64,000 nt of DNA, from assembly GCF_003594915.1 (NCBI RefSeq), contig NZ_QZCS01000010.1, forward strand, positions 62,001 to 126,000, given 5' to 3'. This DNA is from Enterobacter chuandaensis. GTDB taxonomy: Bacteria > Pseudomonadota > Gammaproteobacteria > Enterobacterales > Enterobacteriaceae. The notes beneath the pieces are model-generated. The model had not been told where the DNA came from. It was given only the letters and a program-made list of their open reading frames with translations, and did not search any database. Positions 21,114 to 33,351 of this stretch are shown here, one piece after another. The position numbers and the translations under genes are program-made. How positions within the stretch are numbered: the first letter of the stretch is position 1; each line of letters begins with the position of its first letter.

Positions 21114-22213
21114 TAGATGGCTCCTTTACGCGAGAATCGGGCACGTATGCGGCGCACAGGCACCGTATCCCACAGGTTTAATCCCAGCGCCAGTAAGATG
21201 TACAGGCTGTTGACGAACCACGTCCAGACCATAGGATCCAGCTTACCCTTCGCGCCGTTGGAGCGAATCGAGGTTTGCAGCAGGAAGTAGACCAGGTAAA
21301 GCAGCATCGCCGGCAGCATGGAGAGCACGCGACCCTGACGCGGGTTCACCACGCTCAGCGGCACGACAATCAATGCCATCATAAACACAGTGAATACGAG
21401 CGTAATACGCCAGTGGAACTCAGCACGCGCTCTGTCGGTATCGGTGTTCCACAGCGTGCGCATATCCATTTGCTCGGTATCCGTAGGATCGAGCGCCACC
21501 GCCTGATGACCAATAATAGCCTGATAGTTCTGGAAATCCGTAATACGGAAATCGCGCAGCATCGCGGTGCCTTCAAAGCGGGTGCCTTTATTCAGCGTGA
21601 CAATCTGCGACCCGTCTTTGCGCTGAGAAAGTTGGCCAGAGTCGGCAACCACCACGGACGGACGCGCGTTACCTTTAGGACGCAGCTGCGCCAAGAATAC
21701 GTCGTTGAATTTACTGCCGTCAACGCTTTCAATAAACAGCACGGAGTTCCCGTCGGTCGCCTGCTGGAACTGGCCCTGCGCGAGCGCCGCCATGCCGGGG
21801 TTCGCTTTCGCTTCGGCCAGCACCTCGTCCTGGTGACGAGACGACATCGGGCCCGCCCACATCACATTCACCGCCGCAACGATGCCCGTGAAGAGCGCCA
21901 GTATCATCGCCGCCTTCACCAGTACCGCTTTGCTCAGGCCACAGGCGTGCATCACCGTGATTTCACTTTCGGTGTATAGCTTACCAAGCGTCATGAGCAG
22001 GCCGAGGAATAGACTCAGCGGCAGAATAAGCTGCGCCATTTCCGGGATCCCCAAACCAAGCAGGGAAAGCACCAGATTCGTTGGAATTTCGCCGTCAACG
22101 GCCGCACCGAGGATCTTCACCAGCTTCTGACAGAAAAAAATCAGCAGCAGGATGAAGAGGATCGCCAGTTGGCTTTTGAGCGTCTCCCGCACCAGATATC
22201 TTATGATTATCAC
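21113..22213 (-). CDS. lptF: LptF, permease of the lipopolysaccharide exporter
   Basis: This 366-residue partner of LptG has the same six-helix plus periplasmic jellyroll arrangement. The start MIIIRYLVRETLKSQLAILF matches E. coli, and the coupling region LLMTLGKLYTESEITVMHACG that contacts LptB is intact. It is the first gene of lptFG, divergent from pepA across a 266-base gap that should hold both promoters. Confidence 0.98.
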   Translation of the reverse strand: MIIIRYLVRETLKSQLAILFILLLIFFCQKLVKILGAAVDGEIPTNLVLSLLGLGIPEMAQLILPLSLFLGLLMTLGKLYTESEITVMHACGLSKAVLVKAAMILALFTGIVAAVNVMWAGPMSSRHQDEVLAEAKANPGMAALAQGQFQQATDGNSVLFIESVDGSKFNDVFLAQLRPKGNARPSVVVADSGQLSQRKDGSQIVTLNKGTRFEGTAMLRDFRITDFQNYQAIIGHQAVALDPTDTEQMDMRTLWNTDTDRARAEFHWRITLVFTVFMMALIVVPLSVVNPRQGRVLSMLPAMLLYLVYFLLQTSIRSNGAKGKLDPMVWTWFVNSLYILLALGLNLWDTVPVRRIRARFSRKGAI

Positions 22214-22476
22214 TTTAAATACGCCCGTAAAAACCCGTCTCTTTGCTGGAAAATCGCTTGTTTCATGGCTTAAACGTCATTTATTCTCTTGAGTCGTCGA
22301 AATCATCGCTAAGATTAAAATATCCGGCGGATTCACGCTTCAGGACTTTTTCTGACGTGTCGAAACCGTAGTAACGTAAGATTAACACGAAGTCACCACA
22401 ACAGCGGACATGAGTTACGAAAGGTTTCAATTCTATCTGTAGCAGCCGCCGTTGTCTTTAAGATTCAGGAGCGTAG

Positions 22477-23991
<1,515 letters not shown>

Positions 23992-24010
23992 GCCAAAACG
24001 GCAGTAAACC

Positions 24011-24042
24011 GTAGGCCGGGTAAGGCGAAGCCGCCACCCGGC
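24011..24042. repeat. REP element between pepA and holC
   Basis: A 32-base REP-type palindrome starting GTAGGCCGGGTAAGGCG. It is the exact reverse complement of the REP at 29116-29147, so the two form a perfect inverted pair about 5 kb apart that flanks holC-valS-yjgM-ahr. Confidence 0.9.
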
Positions 24043-24077
24043 TTAAGCATTTAAAGTGAGCACAAGAAGCCCCATAT

Positions 24078-24521
24078 ATGAAGAATGCAACGTTCTACCT
24101 TCTGGACAACGACACCCATCAGGATGGCCTCAGCGCCGTTGAACAGCTGGTGTGTGAAATTGCCGCAGAACGTTGGCGCGCTGGCAAACGCGTGTTGATA
24201 GCCTGTGAAGATGAGCAGCAGGCGATTCGCCTTGATGAAGCGCTGTGGGCCCGCCCGCCGGAGAGTTTTGTGCCGCATAACCTGTCGGGCGAAGGTCCGC
24301 GCGGCGGTGCACCGGTCGAAATTGCCTGGCCGCAAAAGCGCAACAGCAGCGCGCGCGATATTCTGATTAGCCTGCGGATAGATTTTGCAGATTTTGCCAC
24401 CGCTTTCACAGAAGTGGTAGACTTTGTCCCTTACGAAGAATCCTTGAAACAACTGGCGCGCGAACGCTATAAAGCGTACCGCCTGGCTGGTTTTAACCTG
24501 AATACGGCAACCTGGAAATAA
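24078..24521 (+). CDS. holC: DNA polymerase III chi subunit
   Basis: The 147-residue protein matches E. coli chi in length. It begins [33 protein letters not shown]. Chi with psi (HolD) links the clamp-loader complex to SSB-coated single-stranded DNA. It overlaps the valS start by one base (TAATG), as in E. coli, so the two are coupled. Confidence 0.97.
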   Translation: MKNATFYLLDNDTHQDGLSAVEQLVCEIAAERWRAGKRVLIACEDEQQAIRLDEALWARPPESFVPHNLSGEGPRGGAPVEIAWPQKRNSSARDILISLRIDFADFATAFTEVVDFVPYEESLKQLARERYKAYRLAGFNLNTATWK

Positions 24522-27376
24522 TGGAAAAGACATATAACCCACGCGATATCGAACAGCCGCTTTACGAGCACTGGGAACAGCAGGGCTATTTCAAGCCTAA
24601 CGGCGACGAAAGCAAAGAGTCCTTCTGCATCATGATCCCGCCGCCGAACGTCACCGGCAGTTTGCATATGGGGCATGCTTTCCAGCAGACCATCATGGAC
24701 ACCATGATCCGCTACCAGCGCATGCAGGGCAAAAACACCCTGTGGCAGGCGGGGACTGACCACGCGGGTATCGCGACCCAGATGGTGGTTGAGCGTAAAA
24801 TTGCCGCTGAAGAGGGTAAAACCCGTCACGACTACGGTCGCGATGCGTTCATCGACAAAATCTGGCAGTGGAAGGCAGAATCCGGCGGCACCATTACCCG
24901 TCAGATGCGCCGTCTCGGCAACTCCGTGGACTGGGAGCGCGAGCGCTTCACCATGGACGAAGGCCTGTCCAACGCCGTGAAAGAAGTCTTCGTGCGCCTG
25001 TACAAAGAAGACCTGATTTACCGCGGCAAACGCCTGGTAAACTGGGACCCGAAACTGCGCACCGCCATCTCTGACCTGGAAGTGGAAAACCGCGAGTCCA
25101 AAGGCTCTATGTGGCACATCCGCTACCCGCTGGCCGACGGCGCAAAAACCGCAGACGGTAAAGATTACCTCGTGGTCGCGACTACCCGTCCGGAAACCCT
25201 GTTGGGCGATACCGGCGTGGCCGTGAACCCGGAAGATCCGCGCTATAAAGATCTGATCGGCAAATTTGTGGTACTGCCGCTGGTGAACCGCCGTATTCCC
25301 ATTGTAGGCGACGAACACGCCGACATGGAAAAAGGCACCGGCTGCGTGAAAATCACCCCTGCGCACGACTTCAACGACTATGAAGTCGGTCGTCGTCACG
25401 CCCTGCCGATGATCAACATTCTGACCTTCGACGGCGATATCCGCGAAAGCGCAGAAGTGTACGACACCAAAGGTAACGAATCCGACGTCTATTCCAGCGA
25501 GATCCCGGCGGAGTTCCAGAAGCTGGAGCGCTTTGCCGCGCGTAAAGCCATCGTAGCTGCCGTTGACGCTCTCGGCCTGCTGGAAGAGATTAAGCCTCAC
25601 GATCTGACCGTGCCGTACGGCGACCGTGGCGGCGTGGTTATTGAGCCAATGCTGACCGACCAGTGGTACGTGCGTGCCGACGTGCTGGCCAAACCGGCTG
25701 TTGAAGCGGTTGAAAACGGCAGTATTCAGTTTGTGCCGAAGCAGTACGAAAACATGTACTTCTCCTGGATGCGCGACATTCAGGACTGGTGTATCTCCCG
25801 TCAGCTGTGGTGGGGTCACCGCATCCCGGCATGGTACGACAACGAAGGCAACGTCTACGTTGGCCGTAGCGAAGACGAAGTGCGTCAGGAAAACAACCTG
25901 AGCGCTGAGGTTGCCCTGCGTCAGGACGAAGATGTACTGGACACCTGGTTCTCCTCCGCGCTGTGGACCTTCTCCACCCTTGGCTGGCCAGAAAACACCG
26001 ACGCGCTGCGTCAGTTCCACCCTACCAGCGTGATGGTGTCCGGCTTCGATATCATCTTCTTCTGGATTGCCCGCATGATCATGATGACCATGCACTTCAT
26101 CAAAGACGAAGACGGCAAGCCGCAGGTTCCGTTCCATACCGTTTACATGACGGGTCTGATCCGCGACGACGAAGGTCAGAAGATGTCCAAGTCCAAGGGT
26201 AACGTTATCGACCCGCTGGACATGGTTGACGGTATCTCTCTGGAAGACCTGCTGGAAAAACGTACCGGCAACATGATGCAGCCGCAGCTGGCTGAGAAAA
26301 TCCGCAAGCGTACCGAGAAGCAGTTCCCGAACGGGATCGAATCTCACGGTACCGATGCCCTGCGCTTCACCCTGGCGGCGCTGGCCTCTACCGGCCGCGA
26401 CATCAACTGGGACATGAAGCGTCTGGAAGGTTACCGTAACTTCTGTAACAAGCTGTGGAACGCCAGCCGCTTCGTACTGATGAATACCGAAGATCAGGAC
26501 TGCGGCTTCAACGGCGGCGAGATGACCCTGTCTCTGGCGGACCGCTGGATCCTGGCGGAATTCAACCAGACGGTGAAAGCCTTCCGCGACGCGCTGGACA
26601 GCTACCGCTTCGATATTGCAGCGGGCATCCTGTACGAATTCACCTGGAACCAGTTCTGCGACTGGTACCTGGAGCTGGCGAAGCCGGTGATGAACGGCGG
26701 TTCTGAAGCGGAACTGCGCGGCACGCGCAACACACTGATTACCGTTCTGGAAGGCCTGCTGCGCCTGGCGCATCCGGTCATTCCATTCATTACCGAAACC
26801 ATCTGGCAGCGCGTGAAGGTCATTGCGGGCATCAATGCCGATACCATCATGCTGCAGCCGTTCCCGGAATTCGATGCGGCTAAGGTTGATGAAGCGGCGT
26901 CCGCGGATACCGAGTGGCTGAAACAGGCGATCGTTGCGGTCCGTAACATCCGTGCTGAAATGAACATCGCCCCAGGTAAACCGCTTGAGCTGCTGCTGCG
27001 CGGCTGCAGCGATGCAGCGGTTCGTCGCGTCACCGAGAACAACACGTTCCTGAAAACCATGGCGCGTCTGGAGAGCATCACCGTGCTGCCTGCGGATGAC
27101 AAAGGTCCGGTTTCCGTGACCAAAATCATCGACGGCGCCGAGCTGCTGATCCCGATGGCGGGCCTGATCGACAAAGACGCCGAGCTGGCGCGTCTGGCGA
27201 AAGAAGTGGCGAAAGTCGACGTGGAAATTGGCAAAATCGAAAGCAAGCTGGCGAACGAAGGCTTTGTTGCCCGCGCGCCGGAAGCGGTCATCGCCAAAGA
27301 GCGTGAGCGCCTGGTTGCCTTTGCCGATGCCAGGACCAAGCTAATTGAGCAGCAGGCGGTTATTGCAGCCCTGTAA
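24521..27376 (+). CDS. valS: Valyl-tRNA synthetase
   Basis: This 951-residue class I synthetase has the HIGH-type motif HMGH at residues 49-52 and KMSKS at about 554-558 ([14 protein letters not shown]). Between them lies the CP1 editing domain that clears threonyl-tRNA(Val). The C-terminus has the characteristic coiled coil (about residues 880-945, [29 protein letters not shown]). The length is identical to E. coli. It is coupled to holC and followed by a strong inverted repeat. Confidence 0.99.
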   Translation: MEKTYNPRDIEQPLYEHWEQQGYFKPNGDESKESFCIMIPPPNVTGSLHMGHAFQQTIMDTMIRYQRMQGKNTLWQAGTDHAGIATQMVVERKIAAEEGKTRHDYGRDAFIDKIWQWKAESGGTITRQMRRLGNSVDWERERFTMDEGLSNAVKEVFVRLYKEDLIYRGKRLVNWDPKLRTAISDLEVENRESKGSMWHIRYPLADGAKTADGKDYLVVATTRPETLLGDTGVAVNPEDPRYKDLIGKFVVLPLVNRRIPIVGDEHADMEKGTGCVKITPAHDFNDYEVGRRHALPMINILTFDGDIRESAEVYDTKGNESDVYSSEIPAEFQKLERFAARKAIVAAVDALGLLEEIKPHDLTVPYGDRGGVVIEPMLTDQWYVRADVLAKPAVEAVENGSIQFVPKQYENMYFSWMRDIQDWCISRQLWWGHRIPAWYDNEGNVYVGRSEDEVRQENNLSAEVALRQDEDVLDTWFSSALWTFSTLGWPENTDALRQFHPTSVMVSGFDIIFFWIARMIMMTMHFIKDEDGKPQVPFHTVYMTGLIRDDEGQKMSKSKGNVIDPLDMVDGISLEDLLEKRTGNMMQPQLAEKIRKRTEKQFPNGIESHGTDALRFTLAALASTGRDINWDMKRLEGYRNFCNKLWNASRFVLMNTEDQDCGFNGGEMTLSLADRWILAEFNQTVKAFRDALDSYRFDIAAGILYEFTWNQFCDWYLELAKPVMNGGSEAELRGTRNTLITVLEGLLRLAHPVIPFITETIWQRVKVIAGINADTIMLQPFPEFDAAKVDEAASADTEWLKQAIVAVRNIRAEMNIAPGKPLELLLRGCSDAAVRRVTENNTFLKTMARLESITVLPADDKGPVSVTKIIDGAELLIPMAGLIDKDAELARLAKEVAKVDVEIGKIESKLANEGFVARAPEAVIAKERERLVAFADARTKLIEQQAVIAAL

Positions 27377-27381
27377 TGCTT

Positions 27382-27413
27382 TTACCCCTTACGCTTCAGG
27401 GCGTAAGGGGTAA
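27382..27413 (+). terminator. Inverted repeat after valS
   Basis: TTACCCCTTACGC pairs perfectly with GCGTAAGGGGTAA over 13 bases around a six-base loop, beginning six bases after the valS stop. A modest pyrimidine stretch follows, so it is a probable terminator. Confidence 0.7.
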
Positions 27414-27499
27414 CCTTCCTGAAAACTCCTCGCTTGCACTCCCCTTTCTGCGGTGCTATTAACAGCAACAATGTGTCAATTTTTGTAATGAGTAATGCT

Positions 27500-28003
27500 A
27501 TGAGCGTGATTACCCCGGTCGCGACGACGATGCGTCGGATCGTTGAACAGGACAACCCGGCTATCGCCGCCGTTATCCGCACCGTCTCTGCGGAGTATGG
27601 CCTGACCGCCGATAAAGGCTATACGGTTGCCGACCCAAACCTGGACGAACTTTTTCAGCTCTACAGCCAGCCGGGCCATGCCTACTGGGTCATCGAACAG
27701 GACGGTAATGTCGTGGGCGGCGGCGGCATAGCGCCACTGAGCTGCAGCGAGCCGGATATCTGCGAACTGCAGAAAATGTATTTCCTGCCGTCAGTACGCG
27801 GGCAAGGTCTGGCGAAGAAGCTGGCGCTGGTTGCCCTGGAGCACGCGCGCGATCAGGGTTTTAAACGCTGTTACCTCGAAACAACCGCCTTCCTCAAAGA
27901 GGCCATTGGCCTTTATGAACATCTGGGTTTTGAGCATATTGATGCGCCGCTGGGCTGTACCGGCCACGTTGATTGCGAAGTCAGAATGCTGAAAAGTCTG
28001 TAA
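27500..28003 (+). CDS. yjgM: YjgM, GNAT-family N-acetyltransferase
   Basis: The 167-residue protein has the GNAT fold with the acetyl-CoA loop [19 protein letters not shown] and a C-terminal half ending [23 protein letters not shown]. The substrate is unknown. The start at 27500 gives exactly the E. coli YjgM length; an ATG four codons upstream is also possible and neither has a strong ribosome-binding site. In E. coli yjgN separates yjgM from valS; here yjgN is absent and ahr follows. Confidence 0.9.
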   Translation: MSVITPVATTMRRIVEQDNPAIAAVIRTVSAEYGLTADKGYTVADPNLDELFQLYSQPGHAYWVIEQDGNVVGGGGIAPLSCSEPDICELQKMYFLPSVRGQGLAKKLALVALEHARDQGFKRCYLETTAFLKEAIGLYEHLGFEHIDAPLGCTGHVDCEVRMLKSL

Positions 28004-28086
28004 GTTTTGTTCCTGCCCTCTTCTGTTAAGCGGCTGTAAACTGAATGCTCTACACTCTCAGTTCACACCACAACGGGGGAAACACG

Positions 28087-29106
28087 ATGTCGAAGATAAA
28101 AAGCTACGCCGCACCGCAGGCGGGTGCAGAACTTGAGCTGTACGAGTACGATGCGGGCGAACTAAAAGCAGAAGACGTCGAAGTACAGGTTGATTACTGC
28201 GGGATCTGCCACTCAGATCTCTCGATGATCGACAACGAATGGGGCTTTTCCAGCTATCCGCTGGTTGCCGGGCACGAAGTGATTGGCCGTGTCGTGGCGC
28301 TCGGCAGCGCCGCGCAGGACAAAGGGCTGAAGGTTGGCCAGCGCGTGGGCATTGGCTGGACGGCACGCAGCTGCGGCCACTGTGACGTGTGTATCAGCGG
28401 CAACCAGATCAACTGCCTTGAAGGCGCGGTGCCCACCATCCTGAACAAGGGCGGTTTCGCCGACAAGCTGCGCGCCGACTGGCAATGGGTCATTCCGCTG
28501 CCGGACAGCATTGATATCGAATCCGCCGGTCCGCTGCTGTGCGGCGGCATCACCGTCTTTAAACCGCTGTTGATGCACCACGTCACCGCCACCAGCCGCG
28601 TGGGCGTGATTGGTATTGGCGGTCTGGGCCATATCGCCATCAAGCTGCTGCACGCAATGGGCTGTGAAGTCACGGCGTTCAGCTCGAACCCGGCGAAAGA
28701 GAAAGAAGTGCTGGCGATGGGCGCGGACAAAGTGGTGAACAGCCGCGATCCGGACGCACTGAACGCACTGGCTGGGCAGTTTGATCTGATTATCAACACC
28801 GTGAACGTCGATCTCGACTGGCAGCCGTACTTTGAAGCACTGGCCTACGGCGGTAACTTCCACACCGTAGGTGCCGTGATGAAGCCGCTGCCTGTTCCGG
28901 CGTTTACGCTGATCGGCGGGGATCGCAGCGTGTCAGGCTCCGCGACCGGTACACCGTACGAGCTGCGCAAGCTGATGAAGTTTGCCGGACGCACCAAAGT
29001 GGCGCCAACCACCGAGCTGTATCCGATGTCGAAAATCAACGAAGCGATCCAGCACGTGCGCGACGGCAAAGCCCGTTACCGCGTGGTGTTGAAAGCGGAT
29101 TTCTGA
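28087..29106 (+). CDS. ahr: Ahr, NADPH-dependent zinc aldehyde reductase
   Basis: The 339-residue zinc medium-chain dehydrogenase is homologous to E. coli Ahr (YjgB). The catalytic zinc ligands lie in DYCGICHSD (Cys38) and GHE, and the structural zinc cysteines in [17 protein letters not shown]. The nucleotide site is [12 protein letters not shown]. coli Ahr reduces a broad range of aldehydes, including medium-chain fatty aldehydes, with NADPH. GGGGGAA precedes the ATG at 28087. In K-12, ahr lies next to tRNA gene leuX; here it follows yjgM and no tRNA is seen. Confidence 0.95.
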   Translation: MSKIKSYAAPQAGAELELYEYDAGELKAEDVEVQVDYCGICHSDLSMIDNEWGFSSYPLVAGHEVIGRVVALGSAAQDKGLKVGQRVGIGWTARSCGHCDVCISGNQINCLEGAVPTILNKGGFADKLRADWQWVIPLPDSIDIESAGPLLCGGITVFKPLLMHHVTATSRVGVIGIGGLGHIAIKLLHAMGCEVTAFSSNPAKEKEVLAMGADKVVNSRDPDALNALAGQFDLIINTVNVDLDWQPYFEALAYGGNFHTVGAVMKPLPVPAFTLIGGDRSVSGSATGTPYELRKLMKFAGRTKVAPTTELYPMSKINEAIQHVRDGKARYRVVLKADF

Positions 29107-29115
29107 TGTGACATT

Positions 29116-29147
29116 GCCGGGTGGCGGCTTCGCCTTACCCGGCCTAC
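29116..29147. repeat. REP element between ahr and the dihydroxyacetone kinase gene
   Basis: A 32-base REP palindrome starting GCCGGGTGGCGGCTTCGCC, the exact reverse complement of the copy at 24011-24042. It sits between the convergent ahr and dihydroxyacetone kinase genes. Confidence 0.9.
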
Positions 29148-29152
29148 TTTTG

Positions 29153-30790
29153 CTACTGCGCCAATATGTTAAACACTTCCGCTACCGCGACCGCCCCCGG
29201 GTCCATTACCCCATCCAGATTCTCTTTATTAACATACGATGAGCGCCCTGCTCCTGCTTTCGCCATTTTCGCCGTTGCTTCAGCCCCTTGCTGCGCAGCC
29301 TGTGCCGCTGACTGAAGATCGCCTTTCTGTAACGCCTCAAGCGCCGGTTGCAGCGCATCGATCAGCGTACGATCGCCGAGATCTGCACCGCCATACTGCT
29401 TCATCTGCGCAAGTCCGCTCAGTAACGCCTCCGGCAGAGGCTGCCCGTCGTGCAATTTTTGTCCCGCCGCCGTGAAGAAGATCGACATCAACACCCCACT
29501 CGATCCGCCCATCACCGTCGCCAGGCGCTCGCCCACCAGCAACAGCAGCTTAGACACGTCATTCAGCGGGAGAGTGTTCTCTTCCAGGCGCTGCGCAATA
29601 TCCCGTGCACCTTGCGCAAACGTGGAGCCAGTATCCCCATCGCCCACTTTGGCATCCAGCGCATTCAGGCGGTTTTCAAGCTGTATGAGCGTCTTCGTCA
29701 CCCGGGAAACAGACTCCTTGACCTGCGGATTGTCGGACGCGGTATATTCCACGCTATCGTGAATAGCGCTTTGCGGAACGGTACGCAGAGGGGCAAACGC
29801 CACGGGCTTCTGCCAGCCCAGCGTTTCCACCTCTTCATGCAGCGCTTTCTCGAACAGATCGTTGAGCTTTAGCAGCGTCAGAGAAAAGCCCTTCATATCC
29901 AGCGCGCTCACCAGCGGCGCAGGGCCAATCAGGTACGCAATATTCTCTTTCAGCGCCGAGTGCGCCAGCTCTTTGGTCAACAGCGCCATTTCCAGTGCCG
30001 AGACGCCGCCGAGGTTGTTAATCAGCACCGCGAAACGCCCCTCGCCCGCCTGTGCTTTGAGCGGCGTCACCAGCGTGTCGATAATGGCTTTGCTGTTTTG
30101 CGTATCAACCACCGAGGCACCCGGCTCCCCGTGGATCCCCAGCCCCAGCTCGACATGGCCCTGCTTAATGCGCCCCTCTTCATCGTCGCTGCCCGGCAGG
30201 TTACAGGTTTGCATCGCAACGCCCAGGCTCCAGAGGTTATCGCAGGCCTGTTGCGCAATATCACGCACTTCGCTCAGCGATTTACCGTACTCTGCGGCAT
30301 AACCCGCGATCTTATGCACCAGCGCCGTACCGGCAATGCCGCGCGGCTGCTTGTTGTCTGGCAGCGCAATATCATCCGCGACTATCACCATCTCTACCTT
30401 CAGGCCGTAGCGTTTGGCCTTTTCTGCCGCCAGACCAAAGTTCAGGCGATCCCCGGTGTAGTTTTTCACAATCAGCAGGCAGCCGCGGTCGCCCGTCACC
30501 GCAACGATAGCGTTCAGTACCGCATCCACGCTCGGCGAGGCGAACAGATCGCCACTCACTGCCGCCGTCAGCATGCCTTTGCCGACAAACCCCGCGTGCG
30601 CCGGCTCATGGCCTGAGCCACCACCGGAGATCACCGCCACGCGGCTTTTATCCCAGTCACCGCGGGCGACGACCCTGATGGCGGGATCGATATCAAGTTT
30701 GACGAGATTCGCATGTGGCGCAGAAAGCAGTATGCCTTCAATGGCGTCGTTGACCAGCTGTTTGCGATCGTTAAAGAAGAATCTGGACAT
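29153..30790 (-). CDS. dhaK: ATP-dependent dihydroxyacetone kinase (DhaK-DhaL fusion)
   Basis: The 545-residue enzyme is like the Citrobacter freundii ATP-dependent kinase (552 residues). The N-terminal DhaK domain has the substrate-binding His220 in GLGIHGEPGA, the same position as in C. freundii. The C-terminal DhaL domain has the Mg-ATP aspartates Asp379, Asp384 and Asp386 in LDAKVGDGDTGS and the GGSSGVL loop. It phosphorylates dihydroxyacetone and perhaps glyceraldehyde. I chose the ATG at 30790; a start 27 codons upstream adds non-family residues. No glycerol dehydrogenase, regulator or PTS-type DhaM is nearby. In K-12 the idn genes occupy the comparable place between ahr and yjgR. Confidence 0.94.
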   Translation of the reverse strand: MSRFFFNDRKQLVNDAIEGILLSAPHANLVKLDIDPAIRVVARGDWDKSRVAVISGGGSGHEPAHAGFVGKGMLTAAVSGDLFASPSVDAVLNAIVAVTGDRGCLLIVKNYTGDRLNFGLAAEKAKRYGLKVEMVIVADDIALPDNKQPRGIAGTALVHKIAGYAAEYGKSLSEVRDIAQQACDNLWSLGVAMQTCNLPGSDDEEGRIKQGHVELGLGIHGEPGASVVDTQNSKAIIDTLVTPLKAQAGEGRFAVLINNLGGVSALEMALLTKELAHSALKENIAYLIGPAPLVSALDMKGFSLTLLKLNDLFEKALHEEVETLGWQKPVAFAPLRTVPQSAIHDSVEYTASDNPQVKESVSRVTKTLIQLENRLNALDAKVGDGDTGSTFAQGARDIAQRLEENTLPLNDVSKLLLLVGERLATVMGGSSGVLMSIFFTAAGQKLHDGQPLPEALLSGLAQMKQYGGADLGDRTLIDALQPALEALQKGDLQSAAQAAQQGAEATAKMAKAGAGRSSYVNKENLDGVMDPGAVAVAEVFNILAQ

Positions 30791-30927
30791 TGTTTTCCAC
30801 TTTTTTATTAACCGTATGCAAAAGCATAGTCCGCGCTGGACAATGCGCCGCAAAGTCAGCAATTTACTCAACCATTTTGCCGTCAGGTTGCCTATACTCC
30901 ACCCAGGACTAAGAGAGGAAGCGCATC

Positions 30928-32430
30928 ATGAGTACACCATTGTTAATTGCCCGGACGCTGGAAAAAGAGCTGTATTTACTGCCCGCGATGGCGAACCGCC
31001 ACGGTCTGATTACCGGTGCCACCGGCACAGGGAAAACAGTCACTCTGCAGAAGCTGGCGGAGTCGCTTTCAGATATTGGCGTGCCGGTCTTTATGGCTGA
31101 CGTAAAAGGCGATTTAACCGGTGTGGCTCAGGAGGGTACCGCTTCTGAAAAACTGCTCGAACGCCTGAAGAATATTGGCATTACGGACTGGACGCCGCAC
31201 GGCAACCCGGTAGTCGTCTGGGATATCTTTGGCGAGAAAGGCCACCCGGTGCGCGCCACCGTCTCCGATCTCGGCCCGCTGCTGCTGGCTCGCCTGCTTA
31301 ACCTCAACGACGTGCAGTCCGGCGTGCTGAATATTATCTTCCGTATCGCCGACGATCAGGGGCTACTGCTGCTTGATTTCAAAGATCTGCGCGCCATTAC
31401 CCAGTACATCGGCGATAACGCCAAATCTTTCCAGAACCAGTACGGCAATATCAGCAGCGCTTCTGTCGGGGCCATTCAACGCGGGTTACTGACGCTGGAG
31501 CAGCAGGGCGCCGAACACTTCTTCGGTGAGCCGATGCTGGATATCAATGACTGGATGCGCACCGACAGCAGCGGCAAAGGCATCATCAACATTCTGAGTT
31601 CAGAAAAGCTCTACCAGATGCCGAAACTCTACGCCGCCAGCCTGCTGTGGATGCTCTCCGAGCTGTACGAGCAGTTACCGGAAGCGGGCGATCTGGAAAA
31701 ACCGAAGCTGGTCTTCTTCTTTGACGAAGCACATCTGCTGTTTAACGACGCGCCGCAGGTGCTACTGGATAAAATTGAACAGGTCATTCGTCTGATCCGC
31801 TCCAAAGGGGTTGGCGTCTGGTTTGTGTCGCAAAACCCGTCGGATATTCCGGACAACGTGCTGGGCCAGCTCGGTAACCGCGTGCAGCACGCCCTGCGCG
31901 CCTTTACGCCGAAAGATCAGAAAGCGGTAAAAGCCGCTGCGCAAACCATGCGCGCCAATCCTGCCTTTGATACCGAAGCGGCGATTCAGGCGTTAGGCAC
32001 CGGTGAAGCGCTGATCTCGTTCCTGGATGCGAAAGGCAGCCCCTCCATCGTGGAGCGCGCCATGGTGATCGCACCCTGCTCGCGCATGGGGCCCGTTACC
32101 GACGATGAGCGCAACGGCCTGATTAACCACTCTCCGGTGTACGGCAAGTATGAAGACGAGGTGGATCGGGAGTCTGCGTTCGAGATGCTGCAAAAAGGGG
32201 TACAGGCGACCACCGAATCGCAGGATGCGCCACCCGCGAAGGGGCAGTCAGTCGCGGTGGATGACGGCATTCTGGGCGGGCTAAAAGACATTTTATTTGG
32301 CACCACCGGGCCACGCGGCGGGAAACGCGACGGCGTAGTGCAGACCATGGCGAAAAGCGCCGCACGGCAGGTCACCAATCAGATTGTGCGCGGCATGCTG
32401 GGGAGTTTGCTAGGCGGCCGCCGTCGGTAG
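30928..32430 (+). CDS. yjgR: YjgR, HerA-like P-loop ATPase of unknown function
   Basis: This 500-residue protein (DUF853 family) has Walker A GATGTGKT at residues 30-37 and Walker [14 protein letters not shown] near 263-275. A long RecA-like/FtsK-HerA core includes [31 protein letters not shown]. The length equals E. coli YjgR and its role is unknown. The C-terminus (GSLLGGRRR) overlaps the convergent yhcC by 21 bases. Confidence 0.95.
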   Translation: MSTPLLIARTLEKELYLLPAMANRHGLITGATGTGKTVTLQKLAESLSDIGVPVFMADVKGDLTGVAQEGTASEKLLERLKNIGITDWTPHGNPVVVWDIFGEKGHPVRATVSDLGPLLLARLLNLNDVQSGVLNIIFRIADDQGLLLLDFKDLRAITQYIGDNAKSFQNQYGNISSASVGAIQRGLLTLEQQGAEHFFGEPMLDINDWMRTDSSGKGIINILSSEKLYQMPKLYAASLLWMLSELYEQLPEAGDLEKPKLVFFFDEAHLLFNDAPQVLLDKIEQVIRLIRSKGVGVWFVSQNPSDIPDNVLGQLGNRVQHALRAFTPKDQKAVKAAAQTMRANPAFDTEAAIQALGTGEALISFLDAKGSPSIVERAMVIAPCSRMGPVTDDERNGLINHSPVYGKYEDEVDRESAFEMLQKGVQATTESQDAPPAKGQSVAVDDGILGGLKDILFGTTGPRGGKRDGVVQTMAKSAARQVTNQIVRGMLGSLLGGRRR

Positions 32431-33351
32431 ACGGGGAACCCACGGACGGCCCAGCGCCGAACCCTGTACGCCGTTTTCCTGAAGATAGCGGTCGATTTCC
32501 ACCATCCCCGTCCAGCGGTTCTCGCACCAGAGCGGTGCCAGAAGCGTTGGGCGGCGGGCGCTGGCGGAGATGCGGTGGTAGACAATTTCCGGCGGCGTGT
32601 GGCGAATCATCTCCCCTGCCGTCACCGTATAGTCCTCAAGCTCAATACCGCTTAACCGCCCGGCTTCCCAGGCTTTCGCCATAATGCTTCCCGTAACGAT
32701 ATGAAGGGGATGCAGCTTAATACCGTCCACGCCGGTTTCAACGACTTTTTCCAGCGTCTCCAGGCCGTGCTGCTGCCCTTCGCCAGGCAATCCGACAATC
32801 AGATGCGAGCAGACTTTTAACCCACGCTCGCGGGCCAGCCGCGTGGTGCGCTGGTAGCAGGCGAAATCATGGCCGCGGTTGATGCGGTGCAGGGTTTTGT
32901 CATGTGCGGTCTGCAGGCCCAGCTCCAGCCAAATCTCGTAGCCCTGCTCTTTGTACTCGCTGAGCAGGTCCAGCACCGCCTCCGGCACGCAGTCCGGGCG
33001 CGTGCCGACGCACAGCCCGACAATATTGGCCTGGGTGACCGCCTGCTGATACATGGAACGCAGCACCTGCACCTCCGCCCACGTGCTGGTGTAGGCCTGG
33101 AAATAGGCCAGATACTGCTTCGCGCGGTTCACCAGGCTGGCCTGATGGGCGAGCTGTTCCGCGATGGATTTATGCTGCTGGGCTTCGTCAGCAAACGACG
33201 CAACGTTACAGAAGGTGCAGCCGCCGCGCCCGATAGTGCCGTCGCGATTCGGGCAGCTAAAGCCACCGTGCAGCGTCAGCTTATGAACCTTTTGCCCGTA
33301 CCGCTGCAAAAGATCCCCACCAAACATATTGACTAATTTCTGTAACTGCAT
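32410..33351 (-). CDS. yhcC: YhcC, radical SAM protein
   Basis: This 313-residue radical SAM protein of the TIGR01212 family has an atypical cluster motif CX11CX2C (Cys33, Cys45, Cys48 in [18 protein letters not shown]), similar in spacing to Elp3-type enzymes. The reaction is unknown. I chose the ATG at 33351 ([12 protein letters not shown]), as in E. coli. The protein ends [13 protein letters not shown], about four residues longer than I recall for E. coli (GRPWLPPTE); the extra codons are antisense to the end of yjgR. Confidence 0.94.
   Translation of the reverse strand: MQLQKLVNMFGGDLLQRYGQKVHKLTLHGGFSCPNRDGTIGRGGCTFCNVASFADEAQQHKSIAEQLAHQASLVNRAKQYLAYFQAYTSTWAEVQVLRSMYQQAVTQANIVGLCVGTRPDCVPEAVLDLLSEYKEQGYEIWLELGLQTAHDKTLHRINRGHDFACYQRTTRLARERGLKVCSHLIVGLPGEGQQHGLETLEKVVETGVDGIKLHPLHIVTGSIMAKAWEAGRLSGIELEDYTVTAGEMIRHTPPEIVYHRISASARRPTLLAPLWCENRWTGMVEIDRYLQENGVQGSALGRPWVPRLPTAAA

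Noticed and set aside
24467..26773. 768-codon open frame antisense to valS
   Set aside because: It mirrors valS codon by codon on the opposite strand, a common artefact in GC-rich genes with strong codon bias. It has no family resemblance, and valS is complete and conserved.
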